Positions 25,038-32,599 of a stretch of 52,905 nt of DNA are shown one piece after another; position 1 is the first letter of the stretch; each line of letters opens with the position of its first letter. The translations under genes and the position numbers were made by a program. The notes below the pieces were generated by a model, which worked only from the letters and a program-made list of their open reading frames with translations, searched no databases and was not told the origin of the DNA. The stretch is from Lachnospiraceae bacterium (GTDB lineage Bacteria; Bacillota; Clostridia; Lachnospirales; Lachnospiraceae), in the NCBI GenBank assembly GCA_024681795.1, contig JAILAD010000067.1, positions 1 through 52,905 of the forward strand, read 5' to 3'.

Positions 25038-26527
25038 AATACCGCTCCGCCGAGAATACTGATTTCACGATTTCTTAAAAGTTCCATTTCATCCCAGATT
25101 TCACTGTAGTTACTTTCTTTTGTTTTTACGAGAAGAATCGCCCCCTGCACGCCTTCCAGACTCTTTAATTCTTCTGCGTTCCCGGACGGTCCCGAAAGAA
25201 GAAGAACTTCCGCACCGGCATTTTTAATACTCTCACTTAATTTTCCGGCAAATTCCTCTTTTACCGTTCCGATCAGCGCAACCTTTTTTACACCTTTTGC
25301 AAGCACTTCAGAGACCGCATTGGCGGAAATGATTTCTTCCGCCTCGCTTACGGAAACCTCTTTCCTGCCCAGCCGTCTTGCTTTGCGGATTGCCCGGTCG
25401 AGCGGGGATTTCGGGCCTTCTTCACGATAGATTCTTCCGAAGGATTTTACCCCGTAAATCTCCGCAAAATCATCCGCATCCGTAAATACGGTGGAAAGTG
25501 CATATTTGTATCCGACAATTACGACATAAATAAATACGGCAATAATGAATCCCAGAAGAGACATCTTGATTACCCGTTTTACCGGAGACTCCGTTCTTGC
25601 TTCCCTTTCGGCGATATCAGCCTGGTTCTCACCGTTCTTTTCCGCCTCCAGTTTCTGCTTCTGTTTTACTTCGTAATATTCGATTCCGCTGTCCTCAATC
25701 ATTTTCTCGTCATTGTATTTTTCCAAAAGGAGCAGCTTGTAATAATAGATTTCCTCAAGCGAAAATTCCTTTAACGATGCGGTAATGCGCTTGCTGTAAT
25801 TGGAAGAATCCTCATAGGTATCGTTCTGTGCCTTTGCAATACCGGGTGCATTTCCCGTACTGAACGTCCGGTCAATCACTTCGTAGGTGTGCTTCTTCAT
25901 GGCCTTCTGGTTGCTCTCAACCTTCTGGTCAAGGTACTCCAAAAACGCATCGGCCATTTTTTCACATTCCTCTTCCGAGGTATTGTAAAACTGGAACGAC
26001 ATAATCGCACTTGCGCAGTCATCCATGACAACCAGATCGGTAAGATCCCCGGGGATATCACATTTATTTGCGATATATTCCCGCATCGCCGCAGAGTCCA
26101 TAATTCCCTTGTATTCCGTTGCGACACCGTATGCTTCGTTGTCCGCGGTTTTTAAGAATTTTATGGTTACCTTCGTCATCGGCGCCTTCGCGGAATCAAT
26201 CTGAAAAAGCGGTGAAACGGAAATGAATTCGTCATTTTTCAAAAGCAGATCCTGATTTAAAAGCGCATCCTGAACCGCTGTCTGTTCCTCGGGACCGAGT
26301 TCCTTTTTCAGGGATTCCACGGTATATTTTTCCGCAATCTCACTGACCGGATCCGCCTTTGTACGGCTTGCTTCTTTCCTTGAAATCACGAAACCGATTG
26401 CACCGAAAATCACAATTCCGATGCACGCAGCCAGAATGATTCCCCTCCAGTGGGAAAGAATCTCCAGAATCAGATCCCTGAAATTCAGTTCAGGCAATGC
26501 TTTTTTCATACTCATGTTTTCTTCCAT
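25034..26527 (-). CDS. Wzz/CpsC-like chain-length protein fused to a degenerate BY-kinase-like domain
   Basis: A 497-residue polysaccharide co-polymerase. Seen: a first membrane segment (about 30-52), a large helical outside region to about residue 320 rich in coiled coil, and a second membrane segment (VIKMSLLGFIIAVFIYVVIV). Then comes a cytoplasmic region ending VKKVALIGTVKEEFAGKLSE..GAEVLLLSGPSG..GAILLVKTKES..ELLRNREISILGGAVL. That tail follows the strand order of bacterial tyrosine kinases (CpsD/Wzc), but the Walker A GxxxxGKS/T, the Walker B Asp pair and a Tyr cluster are absent, so catalysis is unlikely. The start MEENMSMKK at 26527 (AGAGG 9 nt upstream) overlaps the polymerase gene by 38 nt. 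Confidence 0.82.
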   Translation of the reverse strand: MEENMSMKKALPELNFRDLILEILSHWRGIILAACIGIVIFGAIGFVISRKEASRTKADPVSEIAEKYTVESLKKELGPEEQTAVQDALLNQDLLLKNDEFISVSPLFQIDSAKAPMTKVTIKFLKTADNEAYGVATEYKGIMDSAAMREYIANKCDIPGDLTDLVVMDDCASAIMSFQFYNTSEEECEKMADAFLEYLDQKVESNQKAMKKHTYEVIDRTFSTGNAPGIAKAQNDTYEDSSNYSKRITASLKEFSLEEIYYYKLLLLEKYNDEKMIEDSGIEYYEVKQKQKLEAEKNGENQADIAEREARTESPVKRVIKMSLLGFIIAVFIYVVIVGYKYALSTVFTDADDFAEIYGVKSFGRIYREEGPKSPLDRAIRKARRLGRKEVSVSEAEEIISANAVSEVLAKGVKKVALIGTVKEEFAGKLSESIKNAGAEVLLLSGPSGNAEELKSLEGVQGAILLVKTKESNYSEIWDEMELLRNREISILGGAVL

Positions 26528-27842
26528 AATCCGGTTCCTCTCTTTTGAAAACAAATATCAGAAGATAAAATGCCAGAAACCACCCAAGCTCGTAAACGAT
26601 GCCGAGATGAAGCCTTCTGAAAAACTGCTCCGCAACAGTAAAATATACCACCGGATAAATCGTAAGCGCGTAAAACGCCCACATAAATCCAAAGCGGTAT
26701 CTCTTTGCAAGTACATAAAGCAGTTCAAAAAATACTCCCAAAAATCCCGAAAAAACAATCACTCCGATTAATCCGAAATCATCCGCATACGGTCTCATTG
26801 CGGAATATATATTTGCGGAATATATGAATCCGGAAGGCATTTTATAGGTGATGAATTCATCCACCACAATGCTTTCCGAAGCCCCCGTATTTCCCGGAAT
26901 TCCGAAAAACTGCAGGGTATTGTCAAGCAGTAAAAAAGTACTCTTTCCGTAGGAATACTCAGGTTCTTTTAACAGGTGGAGATTGAAATTGTATAATCCA
27001 CCGCCTCCGTAAATTCCCATCATTCTGCTGAAGTCGGACGTTGCTCTTCTCATTTTTCCGAGAGCAAAGAAAAGCAGTGCAAAAAGCACCACGCAGACCG
27101 CGGCCCGTGCAAAAATCTTCAGATTCACCTTATGAAGACTTTCCTTCCTCGTTCCGACTTCAAAGAAAATCCATAAGCACATGGTATAGATAAAAAATCT
27201 GAGAATAATGTTGCGGTCCGCCGAAAGCACCGCTCCCATCGCGGTGAAAACAAGCTGCAGAAAAATCAGGGAATATTTTTTAATCCTGTCCTTTCCCGCA
27301 CCGAGATACTTTAACAAAAACAGCTCCAGCACATTGATTTTACCGATTGCAATGACGATTTCAATCATCTGGTGCATCAAAAAACTGCTGCTGTGACGGT
27401 TCAATTCCTTGTTTGCACGGACCAGAACGGTTTCGATTCCGCCCGACAAACCGATTCTTTTAAATATAATGGCATAATAAACGGCCACGCAGACTGCCGA
27501 AATAATCAACAGAATGAGAGCCGGATATTTTTCGTGTAACTTCGGAATCCCTTTGTTTCGAAGGAATGCCCCGCCTTCTTCGCTTTGCATTCCCGGACCC
27601 GTTTTTCTGCCGAGGGTTTCAACGATAAACGCTCCGAGTGCAAAAGCCGCAACTGCGGAAAAGATATAAATGACAAACGTCAGGTTCAGGTGAACGCCCC
27701 ATTTCACGGTATTAATCGAAATAAAGAAAAAACCCATAATAAAAGAAAGCAGCAATAACGACACCGGGCTTACAAAGTTTTTCTGAAGCCTGTATTCAAT
27801 TAAAAACAGTATCAGAAATACCGCCAGTAAAATTATCGCCAT
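26490..27842 (-). CDS. O-antigen/oligosaccharide repeat-unit polymerase (Wzy-like)
   Basis: A 450-residue protein with about 10-12 membrane segments. The large loop GIYGGGGLYNFNLHLLKEPE near the middle is the kind of Gly-rich loop seen in Wzy-type repeat-unit polymerases, and RATSDFSRMMG precedes it. These enzymes join lipid-linked repeat units on the outer face of the membrane. ATG at 27842, with AAGG 6 nt upstream, is preferred to a GTG two codons earlier. The 3' end overlaps the chain-length gene, which fits a polymerase/co-polymerase pair. Confidence 0.8.
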   Translation of the reverse strand: MAIILLAVFLILFLIEYRLQKNFVSPVSLLLLSFIMGFFFISINTVKWGVHLNLTFVIYIFSAVAAFALGAFIVETLGRKTGPGMQSEEGGAFLRNKGIPKLHEKYPALILLIISAVCVAVYYAIIFKRIGLSGGIETVLVRANKELNRHSSSFLMHQMIEIVIAIGKINVLELFLLKYLGAGKDRIKKYSLIFLQLVFTAMGAVLSADRNIILRFFIYTMCLWIFFEVGTRKESLHKVNLKIFARAAVCVVLFALLFFALGKMRRATSDFSRMMGIYGGGGLYNFNLHLLKEPEYSYGKSTFLLLDNTLQFFGIPGNTGASESIVVDEFITYKMPSGFIYSANIYSAMRPYADDFGLIGVIVFSGFLGVFFELLYVLAKRYRFGFMWAFYALTIYPVVYFTVAEQFFRRLHLGIVYELGWFLAFYLLIFVFKREEPDYGRKHEYEKSIA

Positions 27843-27850
27843 AATCACCC

Positions 27851-28792
27851 TTACAACAAACGAAGCCGTATTTTGATTTTTACCGAGGCATTGCCTTCCC
27901 CGGAATATTTGGGGATATCCCCCTTTTTCAGGAGAATCCTTCGTCTTTCCTTATTCGTTTTGTATTCCGAATAATTGCGGAGCGTATCCTTTACGGATTC
28001 GTCCGGAATCACGTCGGAATAATTCTTCAGTATTTCCGCTGCCAGTGCGCTTCTCCCGTTCCGAAGAGACGGGTCGGAAATTTTGCTTTTCCAGTTTACG
28101 AAAACATTGGTACCTTTGGAACCCACCACATTGCCGCCGTGCTGCCGGTACAGAATATAAGCATTCTCATCATAAATGATTTTTCCGGTAACCGCCGCAA
28201 CCATTGCAACCCAGACATCATGAATCCGTTTTTTTAGAATTTCCGGAGCCGGTCTTCTTTGTTCTTCCGACAAAAGACGCTGTAACGACCGGTTCCATAC
28301 CATGGTACAGCCGGTTGCCTTATTGCAATTCAGAATCTGCAGATAGGAATTCTCAACAAATTCCTTATGTCTGAGTCCCGTTTCGTTGCCGTCCGCATCG
28401 ATCAGCATCTGATTGGAACAGTATAATACCGGCGAATCTTTTTCCTCTTTCCGGATTATTTCCGCCGCGGTAATCAGCTTTCCGTCAAGCCAGATATCGT
28501 CCTGGTCGCAGAATGCATAATAATCAAAATCATCCCCCGCGGAATAAACCAGTTCCATAAAGGAACAGCCGACTCCCACGTTTCCGCCCTTTATAACGGT
28601 TACGGAATCATTGTATGTTTCTTTGTATTCTTCCGCAATTTCAAGGGTTTTGTCCGAGGAACCGTCATCCCGGAGGAACAGATGCACCTTCACTCCGGTC
28701 TGTGAAAAAACGCTCTCAAGCTGTTCCTTAAGAAATCTTTCCCCGTTATATGTACTTAACAGGACTGCAACCGCAGGCTTTTGATTCTCCAT
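27851..28792 (-). CDS. GT2 family glycosyltransferase (rhamnosyltransferase-like)
   Basis: A 313-residue cytosolic glycosyltransferase with a GT-A fold. Seen: VAVLLSTYNGERFLKEQLES (residues 8-27), then LFLRDDGSSDKTLEIAEEY (nucleotide-binding Asp pair), and YYAFCDQDDIWLDGKL (about 90-105), the donor/metal site; this wording is common in rhamnosyltransferase-type GT2 proteins. The acceptor side, KATGCTMVWNRSL..RIHDVWVAMVAAVTG, also fits. Donor sugar unknown. It lies 51 nt after the LicD gene and 8 nt before the polymerase. Confidence 0.92.
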   Translation of the reverse strand: MENQKPAVAVLLSTYNGERFLKEQLESVFSQTGVKVHLFLRDDGSSDKTLEIAEEYKETYNDSVTVIKGGNVGVGCSFMELVYSAGDDFDYYAFCDQDDIWLDGKLITAAEIIRKEEKDSPVLYCSNQMLIDADGNETGLRHKEFVENSYLQILNCNKATGCTMVWNRSLQRLLSEEQRRPAPEILKKRIHDVWVAMVAAVTGKIIYDENAYILYRQHGGNVVGSKGTNVFVNWKSKISDPSLRNGRSALAAEILKNYSDVIPDESVKDTLRNYSEYKTNKERRRILLKKGDIPKYSGEGNASVKIKIRLRLL

Positions 28793-28843
28793 TTATACCC
28801 TTTTTTCCGATTCTCCCTGATTGTTGTACCGTTATAATTTGAT

Positions 28844-29656
28844 TCAAACCCGGTAGGCTTTGTATGTATGATGTGTCTGCCGCTTTTCTTCCGGCGGAAG
28901 AAGCATATAGTCTCCGTAATGCATTTTCAGGTAATCGTCGTAATCACGGATTGCCATAAAATCCCTGCCCTCAAATTCCACGGTGACAAAATTTCGGAAC
29001 ACATCCGTTTTCATGATTTCTTTTTCGCGGTAACAGCCGCATACACAGCCCGCGTATCCGGATTTTTCAAAATCAAAGCCGCGGTTTACGGCATCGATTT
29101 TTTCAAGAAGTTTCTCCGGATTTGCCATTCTGCTTAAAAGAAACATTGCAAGCCTGACCGGCTCGAGAAGGATGCTGTGCGTTTTGCTTCTCGTGAATTT
29201 CTTCCAGGAGACGGCATTTAAAACTTCCCGTTTGAAAGAGGTTTTCCGAAACCGTTTAACCGCTTCTTTTTCCGTCATTCCGAGACCGTCCAGGGGAAAT
29301 ACGTCAATATAGATTCCCGTCGGATAATCCGTCGTGTTTACCTCATCTTCAATCTTTGTCGAAGGGTCGAAAATCTTGGCAAAAAGCCCGGTATACTTCG
29401 GAGTGTCTTCATAGGAAATCAGCCTGAAAACCGTCTGATGTTCTCTTGCATACCGGATGAAATTCTCATAATCCGGGCGGGGCATCATCACGTCCACATC
29501 ATCATCCCAGGGAATAAATCCTTTATGACGGATTCCTCCGAGAAGCGTGCCGCCGCCGAGGGAATACCGGAACCCGTTCTCCCTGCAGATCCGGTCAAAC
29601 CCGATTAAAAGATTCAGTTCAATATCCTGTATTTCGTTAAGTTTCAGTTCTTCCAT
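28844..29656 (-). CDS. LicD/fukutin-like phosphotransferase
   Basis: A 270-residue member of the LicD family, nucleotidyltransferase-fold enzymes that move a phospho-alcohol (phosphocholine, ribitol phosphate or similar) from a CDP donor to a sugar. Seen: the signature YSLGGGTLLGGIRHKGFIPW then DDDVDVMMPRPDYENF (residues 31-66) with the metal-binding Asp cluster D51-D55, and YIDVFPLDGLG. The IspD/TarI-like cytidylyltransferase in the same locus could supply the donor. No choline kinase or choline importer is visible, so choline is not especially supported. The stop of the preceding GT2 gene overlaps the ribosome site. Confidence 0.92.
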   Translation of the reverse strand: MEELKLNEIQDIELNLLIGFDRICRENGFRYSLGGGTLLGGIRHKGFIPWDDDVDVMMPRPDYENFIRYAREHQTVFRLISYEDTPKYTGLFAKIFDPSTKIEDEVNTTDYPTGIYIDVFPLDGLGMTEKEAVKRFRKTSFKREVLNAVSWKKFTRSKTHSILLEPVRLAMFLLSRMANPEKLLEKIDAVNRGFDFEKSGYAGCVCGCYREKEIMKTDVFRNFVTVEFEGRDFMAIRDYDDYLKMHYGDYMLLPPEEKRQTHHTYKAYRV

Positions 29657-29662
29657 CGTGAC

Positions 29663-30649
29663 CTACTTCGAAAAGATGCCGATAATGTATCCGACGCCGT
29701 ACGAAACATGCATTACGATGTGCGTCCAAAAAAGTCCGATTTTCTCAACAAAACCATGAACCTCTTTGTTCGTGAATGAAAAAATCAGATTCGTTAACAA
29801 GTATAAAAACAAAATACCGCCGAAAACCATACCCGGAACATAGAATCCGGCAAACAGCGCAAATGCCGCGGAAGATAAGAATCCGAATAAAATAAACAGA
29901 ACAAACAAAGAAGGAATGATCTGCTTGAAGTTCGTCAGTTTTTTATGTTTTTTATTTACGGAAGGTTTGCCCTTTCCGTACCCGAAATACTGTTTTGCCA
30001 GAGCACCGTACGATTCTCTCGGATAATAAACCACCTTGATATCCGGGCTCATATAGACTTTTCCGCCTTTTTGCGCGATACGGAAATTAAATTCATCGTC
30101 CTCGTTACGCGGCATATTTTCATCATACAGTCCCATCTTTTCCGCGAAGGATTTCCGGAACGTGCCGAGGAAGACGGTATCGATAACACCCTCGTAATCT
30201 TTCCGGAAATGTTTCCCCGAGCCTACCGCAAAAACAGAGGAATACGCAGCCGCAATGCTTCTCTGCTTCCTGCTCTTTCCCTTTGTAATCTGGGGTCCGC
30301 CCACGTTGTCCATTCCGGTTTTGTTCAAAACCTCAACGGATTTGGAAATATAATCATTTGCGTATTCGGAATGAGCATCCATCCGGACAATGATTTCTCC
30401 CGCCGCCTCTTTGATTCCGATGTTCAAAGCACTCGGAATAATTCTCTTTTCGTTTTTAAGAACACGAACCCACGGATACTTCTCCTGATATCCCTTCAGA
30501 ACATCAAGTGTTCCGTCGTCCGACATTCCGTCCACAAAAAGAACTTCCATTCTGTCTTTCGGAAAATCCTGCTCCAAAATGGACTGCATGCATTTCTCTA
30601 TGTATTTCCCTTCGTTGTAAACCGGAATTACAACCGAAACTTCAATCAT
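29663..30649 (-). CDS. GT2 glycosyltransferase, ExoA-like, with C-terminal membrane segments
   Basis: A 328-residue glycosyltransferase. Seen: VSVVIPVYNEGKYIEKCMQS (residues 4-23), VLFVDGMSDDGT, GEIIVRMDAHSEY (metal-binding DxD-like site), MPRNEDDEFNFRIAQKGG (acceptor site), and two or three membrane segments from about 245 to 300. This pattern is that of ExoA-type succinoglycan glucosyltransferases, which work on lipid-linked intermediates; the sugar here is unknown. It is the first gene of locus A, about 78 nt downstream of a predicted start point. Confidence 0.92.
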   Translation of the reverse strand: MIEVSVVIPVYNEGKYIEKCMQSILEQDFPKDRMEVLFVDGMSDDGTLDVLKGYQEKYPWVRVLKNEKRIIPSALNIGIKEAAGEIIVRMDAHSEYANDYISKSVEVLNKTGMDNVGGPQITKGKSRKQRSIAAAYSSVFAVGSGKHFRKDYEGVIDTVFLGTFRKSFAEKMGLYDENMPRNEDDEFNFRIAQKGGKVYMSPDIKVVYYPRESYGALAKQYFGYGKGKPSVNKKHKKLTNFKQIIPSLFVLFILFGFLSSAAFALFAGFYVPGMVFGGILFLYLLTNLIFSFTNKEVHGFVEKIGLFWTHIVMHVSYGVGYIIGIFSK

Positions 30650-30733
30650 CAGTAAATAAAATCTCCCGTTACAGTTACTGCGTTTTATAAGTACGCAGAC
30701 ATAATCTGCCTATTATTAAACATATTCCATATT

Positions 30734-30762
30734 ATTTTACTCTTTTCAGCCCGAAATGTCTA
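30734..30762 (-). promoter_or_regulatory. Promoter of glycan locus A
   Basis: On minus: TAGACA (30757-30762), 17-bp spacer, TAAAAT (30734-30739); 10 of 12 consensus positions. Start point expected near 30727, giving a leader of about 78 nt to the first GT2 gene. Confidence 0.65.
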
Positions 30763-30882
30763 TAAAAAACACTATTTATAGGTTATTTTTACAAAAATTC
30801 ATCAAGAAATTGTGGTTAATCAAAAAAAGCGCCGAATCAAACATGACCTTTTTGTTACAGGATCTCTTTTCCGCCGGTGTAT

Positions 30883-30897
30883 GTTGTAATTTGCAAC
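30883..30897. promoter_or_regulatory. Palindromic operator site 1 upstream of the HTH-UDP-glucose dehydrogenase gene
   Basis: GTTGTAATTTGCAAC, an imperfect 15-bp palindrome. Its sequence matches the reverse complement of site 2 at 13 of 15 positions (consensus GTTGYRATTTGCAAC). It lies 15 bp upstream of the -35 hexamer, and its centre is 64 bp, about six helical turns, from that of site 2. Confidence 0.65.
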
Positions 30898-30911
30898 AAA
30901 AATATTTGATA

Positions 30912-30940
30912 TTGACCATTTTTCTTTTTTGTTCTATTAT
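30912..30940 (+). promoter_or_regulatory. Promoter of the HTH-UDP-glucose dehydrogenase gene
   Basis: TTGACC (30912-30917), 17-bp spacer, TATTAT (30935-30940); near-consensus sigma-A form. Start point expected close to 30947, which is the first base of operator site 2. The spacer is T-rich. Confidence 0.8.
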
Positions 30941-30946
30941 GATTAT

Positions 30947-30961
30947 GTTGCAAATCGCAAC
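30947..30961. promoter_or_regulatory. Palindromic operator site 2 on the transcription start
   Basis: GTTGCAAATCGCAAC, whose complement is GTTGCGATTTGCAAC. It covers the expected start point, the usual place for a repressor to block initiation, and lies 24 bp upstream of the ATG and before the AAGGAG ribosome site. Confidence 0.7.
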
Positions 30962-30985
30962 GAACGGACCGAAAGGAGAAATATT

Positions 30986-32569
30986 ATGATGGAATATGCA
31001 AAAGAAGCATTTACGGACGCTGTTTTAAAAAGCCGCAAGGCACTCGGAATTACACAGGCAGAACTTGCCGACAAGACAAAGATGAACCGTTCCACGTTAA
31101 GCAAACTGGAAAACGGTGAATATCTTCCTTCCATCGACCAGTATATGCTCTTATGCAGCGTGTTAAACCTGAATCCCGCAGATTTTTTTAAGGGTCGGGA
31201 GGACATTAAAAAAGCCGGAAAAAATACAAAGAAAACCACTGCAAAAGAAAATGAGAAATCCGGCGAGCCGGAAAAAGATGACTTTGCCGTTACCCTTCCC
31301 AAAAAAGGATATAAAATCGCGGTAGCCGGAACGGGCTATGTAGGTCTTTCGCTTGCGGTGCTTTTAGCGGGACACAATCAGGTTACGGCTGTTGATATTC
31401 TTCCGGAAAAAGTGGAAAAGATTAACCGATATGTTTCTCCCATTCAGGACGATTATATCGAAATGTATTTATCCGAGGCCAAGGAAGGAAAGCGTAAATT
31501 AAATCTGCATGCCACAACGGACGGCGCTCCGGCTTATGCGGATGCGGACTTTATCATTATTGCCGCACCCACGAATTACGATTCCGCAAAGAACTTCTTT
31601 GACTGCTCTGCGGTTGAGAATGTCATCGAAACCGTTCTCGCCGCAACAAAAAAGAAAAAGAACAAGCCCGCCATCGTCATCAAATCCACCATTCCGGTGG
31701 GATACACGGAACAGGTTCGTAAAAGATACAAAGCAGACAACATTCTCTTCAGCCCGGAATTTTTAAGGGAATCCAAAGCATTATACGACAATCTCTATCC
31801 CAGCCGTATCATTGTCGGCTGCAACGAAAACACGAAAGAAAAGGCTGCGATTTTTGCCGCTCTGTTGAAACAGGGTGCATTAAAGGAAAAGATCGACACA
31901 CTGTTTGTCGGCTATACGGAAGCGGAAGCCACAAAACTTTTTGTGAATACCTATCTCGCCCTTCGCGTTTCCTACTTCAACGAGCTTGATACCTATGCGG
32001 AAATCAAAGGCTTAAATACCGCGTCCATTATCAAGGGCGTCTGCATGGACCCGAGAGTCGGCGACTATTATAACAACCCTTCCTTCGGTTACGGCGGCTA
32101 CTGTCTCCCCAAAGATACCAAGCAGTTACTTGCAAACTATAACGACGTTCCGCAGAACATGATGTCCGCAATCGTCGAAAGCAACCGTACCAGAAAAGAT
32201 TTTATTGCGGACCGTGTCCTTGAAATAGCGGGAACTTATGAGAATTCCGAGTCCTACTCCAAAACAAAGGAATCGAAGCAGAAAGACGTGGTGGTCGGAA
32301 TTTTCCGTCTTACCATGAAAGCAAACTCCGACAACTTCCGTCAGTCCGCCATTCAGGGTGTAATGAAGCGGATCAAGGCAAAGGGTGCTACCGTCGTAAT
32401 CTACGAACCGACCCTGGAAAACGGTACCACCTTCTTCGGAAGCAAGGTTGTCAACGATTTAAAGAAATTCAAAAAGATGTGCGGCTGCATCATCGCAAAC
32501 CGCTACGACAGCGTTCTCGATGACGTGGAAGAAAAGGTATATACAAGAGATTTATTCCGCAGAGATTAA
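30986..32569 (+). CDS. XRE-type HTH domain fused to UDP-glucose 6-dehydrogenase
   Basis: A 527-residue fusion. Residues about 9-68 form an XRE/Cro-type helix-turn-helix ([20 protein letters not shown], then [20 protein letters not shown]). A Lys/Glu-rich linker (about 69-107) leads to a complete UDP-glucose dehydrogenase of about 420 residues: [20 protein letters not shown] (NAD site), [46 protein letters not shown], and the catalytic Cys in [12 protein letters not shown] (C373). The enzyme oxidises UDP-glucose to UDP-glucuronate with two NAD+. The start at 30986 has GGAG 7 nt upstream. All active-site motifs are intact, so enzyme and regulator are probably both functional; twin palindromes at its own promoter suggest autoregulation. 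Most enzymes of this family have no DNA-binding domain. Confidence 0.93.
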   Translation: MMEYAKEAFTDAVLKSRKALGITQAELADKTKMNRSTLSKLENGEYLPSIDQYMLLCSVLNLNPADFFKGREDIKKAGKNTKKTTAKENEKSGEPEKDDFAVTLPKKGYKIAVAGTGYVGLSLAVLLAGHNQVTAVDILPEKVEKINRYVSPIQDDYIEMYLSEAKEGKRKLNLHATTDGAPAYADADFIIIAAPTNYDSAKNFFDCSAVENVIETVLAATKKKKNKPAIVIKSTIPVGYTEQVRKRYKADNILFSPEFLRESKALYDNLYPSRIIVGCNENTKEKAAIFAALLKQGALKEKIDTLFVGYTEAEATKLFVNTYLALRVSYFNELDTYAEIKGLNTASIIKGVCMDPRVGDYYNNPSFGYGGYCLPKDTKQLLANYNDVPQNMMSAIVESNRTRKDFIADRVLEIAGTYENSESYSKTKESKQKDVVVGIFRLTMKANSDNFRQSAIQGVMKRIKAKGATVVIYEPTLENGTTFFGSKVVNDLKKFKKMCGCIIANRYDSVLDDVEEKVYTRDLFRRD

Positions 32570-32599
32570 AGACAGAAATAATAACGCAGGACGGACTTT

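Larger units (their letters stand above)
30650..30985. other. 336-bp divergent intergenic region between locus A and the HTH-UDP-glucose dehydrogenase gene
   Basis: No gene is seen. The minus-strand side holds a promoter for locus A and a leader with two mutually exclusive hairpins: GCAGA/TCTGC (30695-30709) and CTGCGT/ACGCAG (30678-30698), which share 30695-30698. The plus-strand side holds a strong promoter with two palindromic sites. About 30763-30880 is AT-rich with no clear element. Confidence 0.7.

Noticed and set aside
30650-30985. Riboswitch or ops/JUMPstart-type element in the divergent region
   Set aside because: No recognisable conserved riboswitch core or ops sequence was found; only short hairpins and the twin palindromes stand out.
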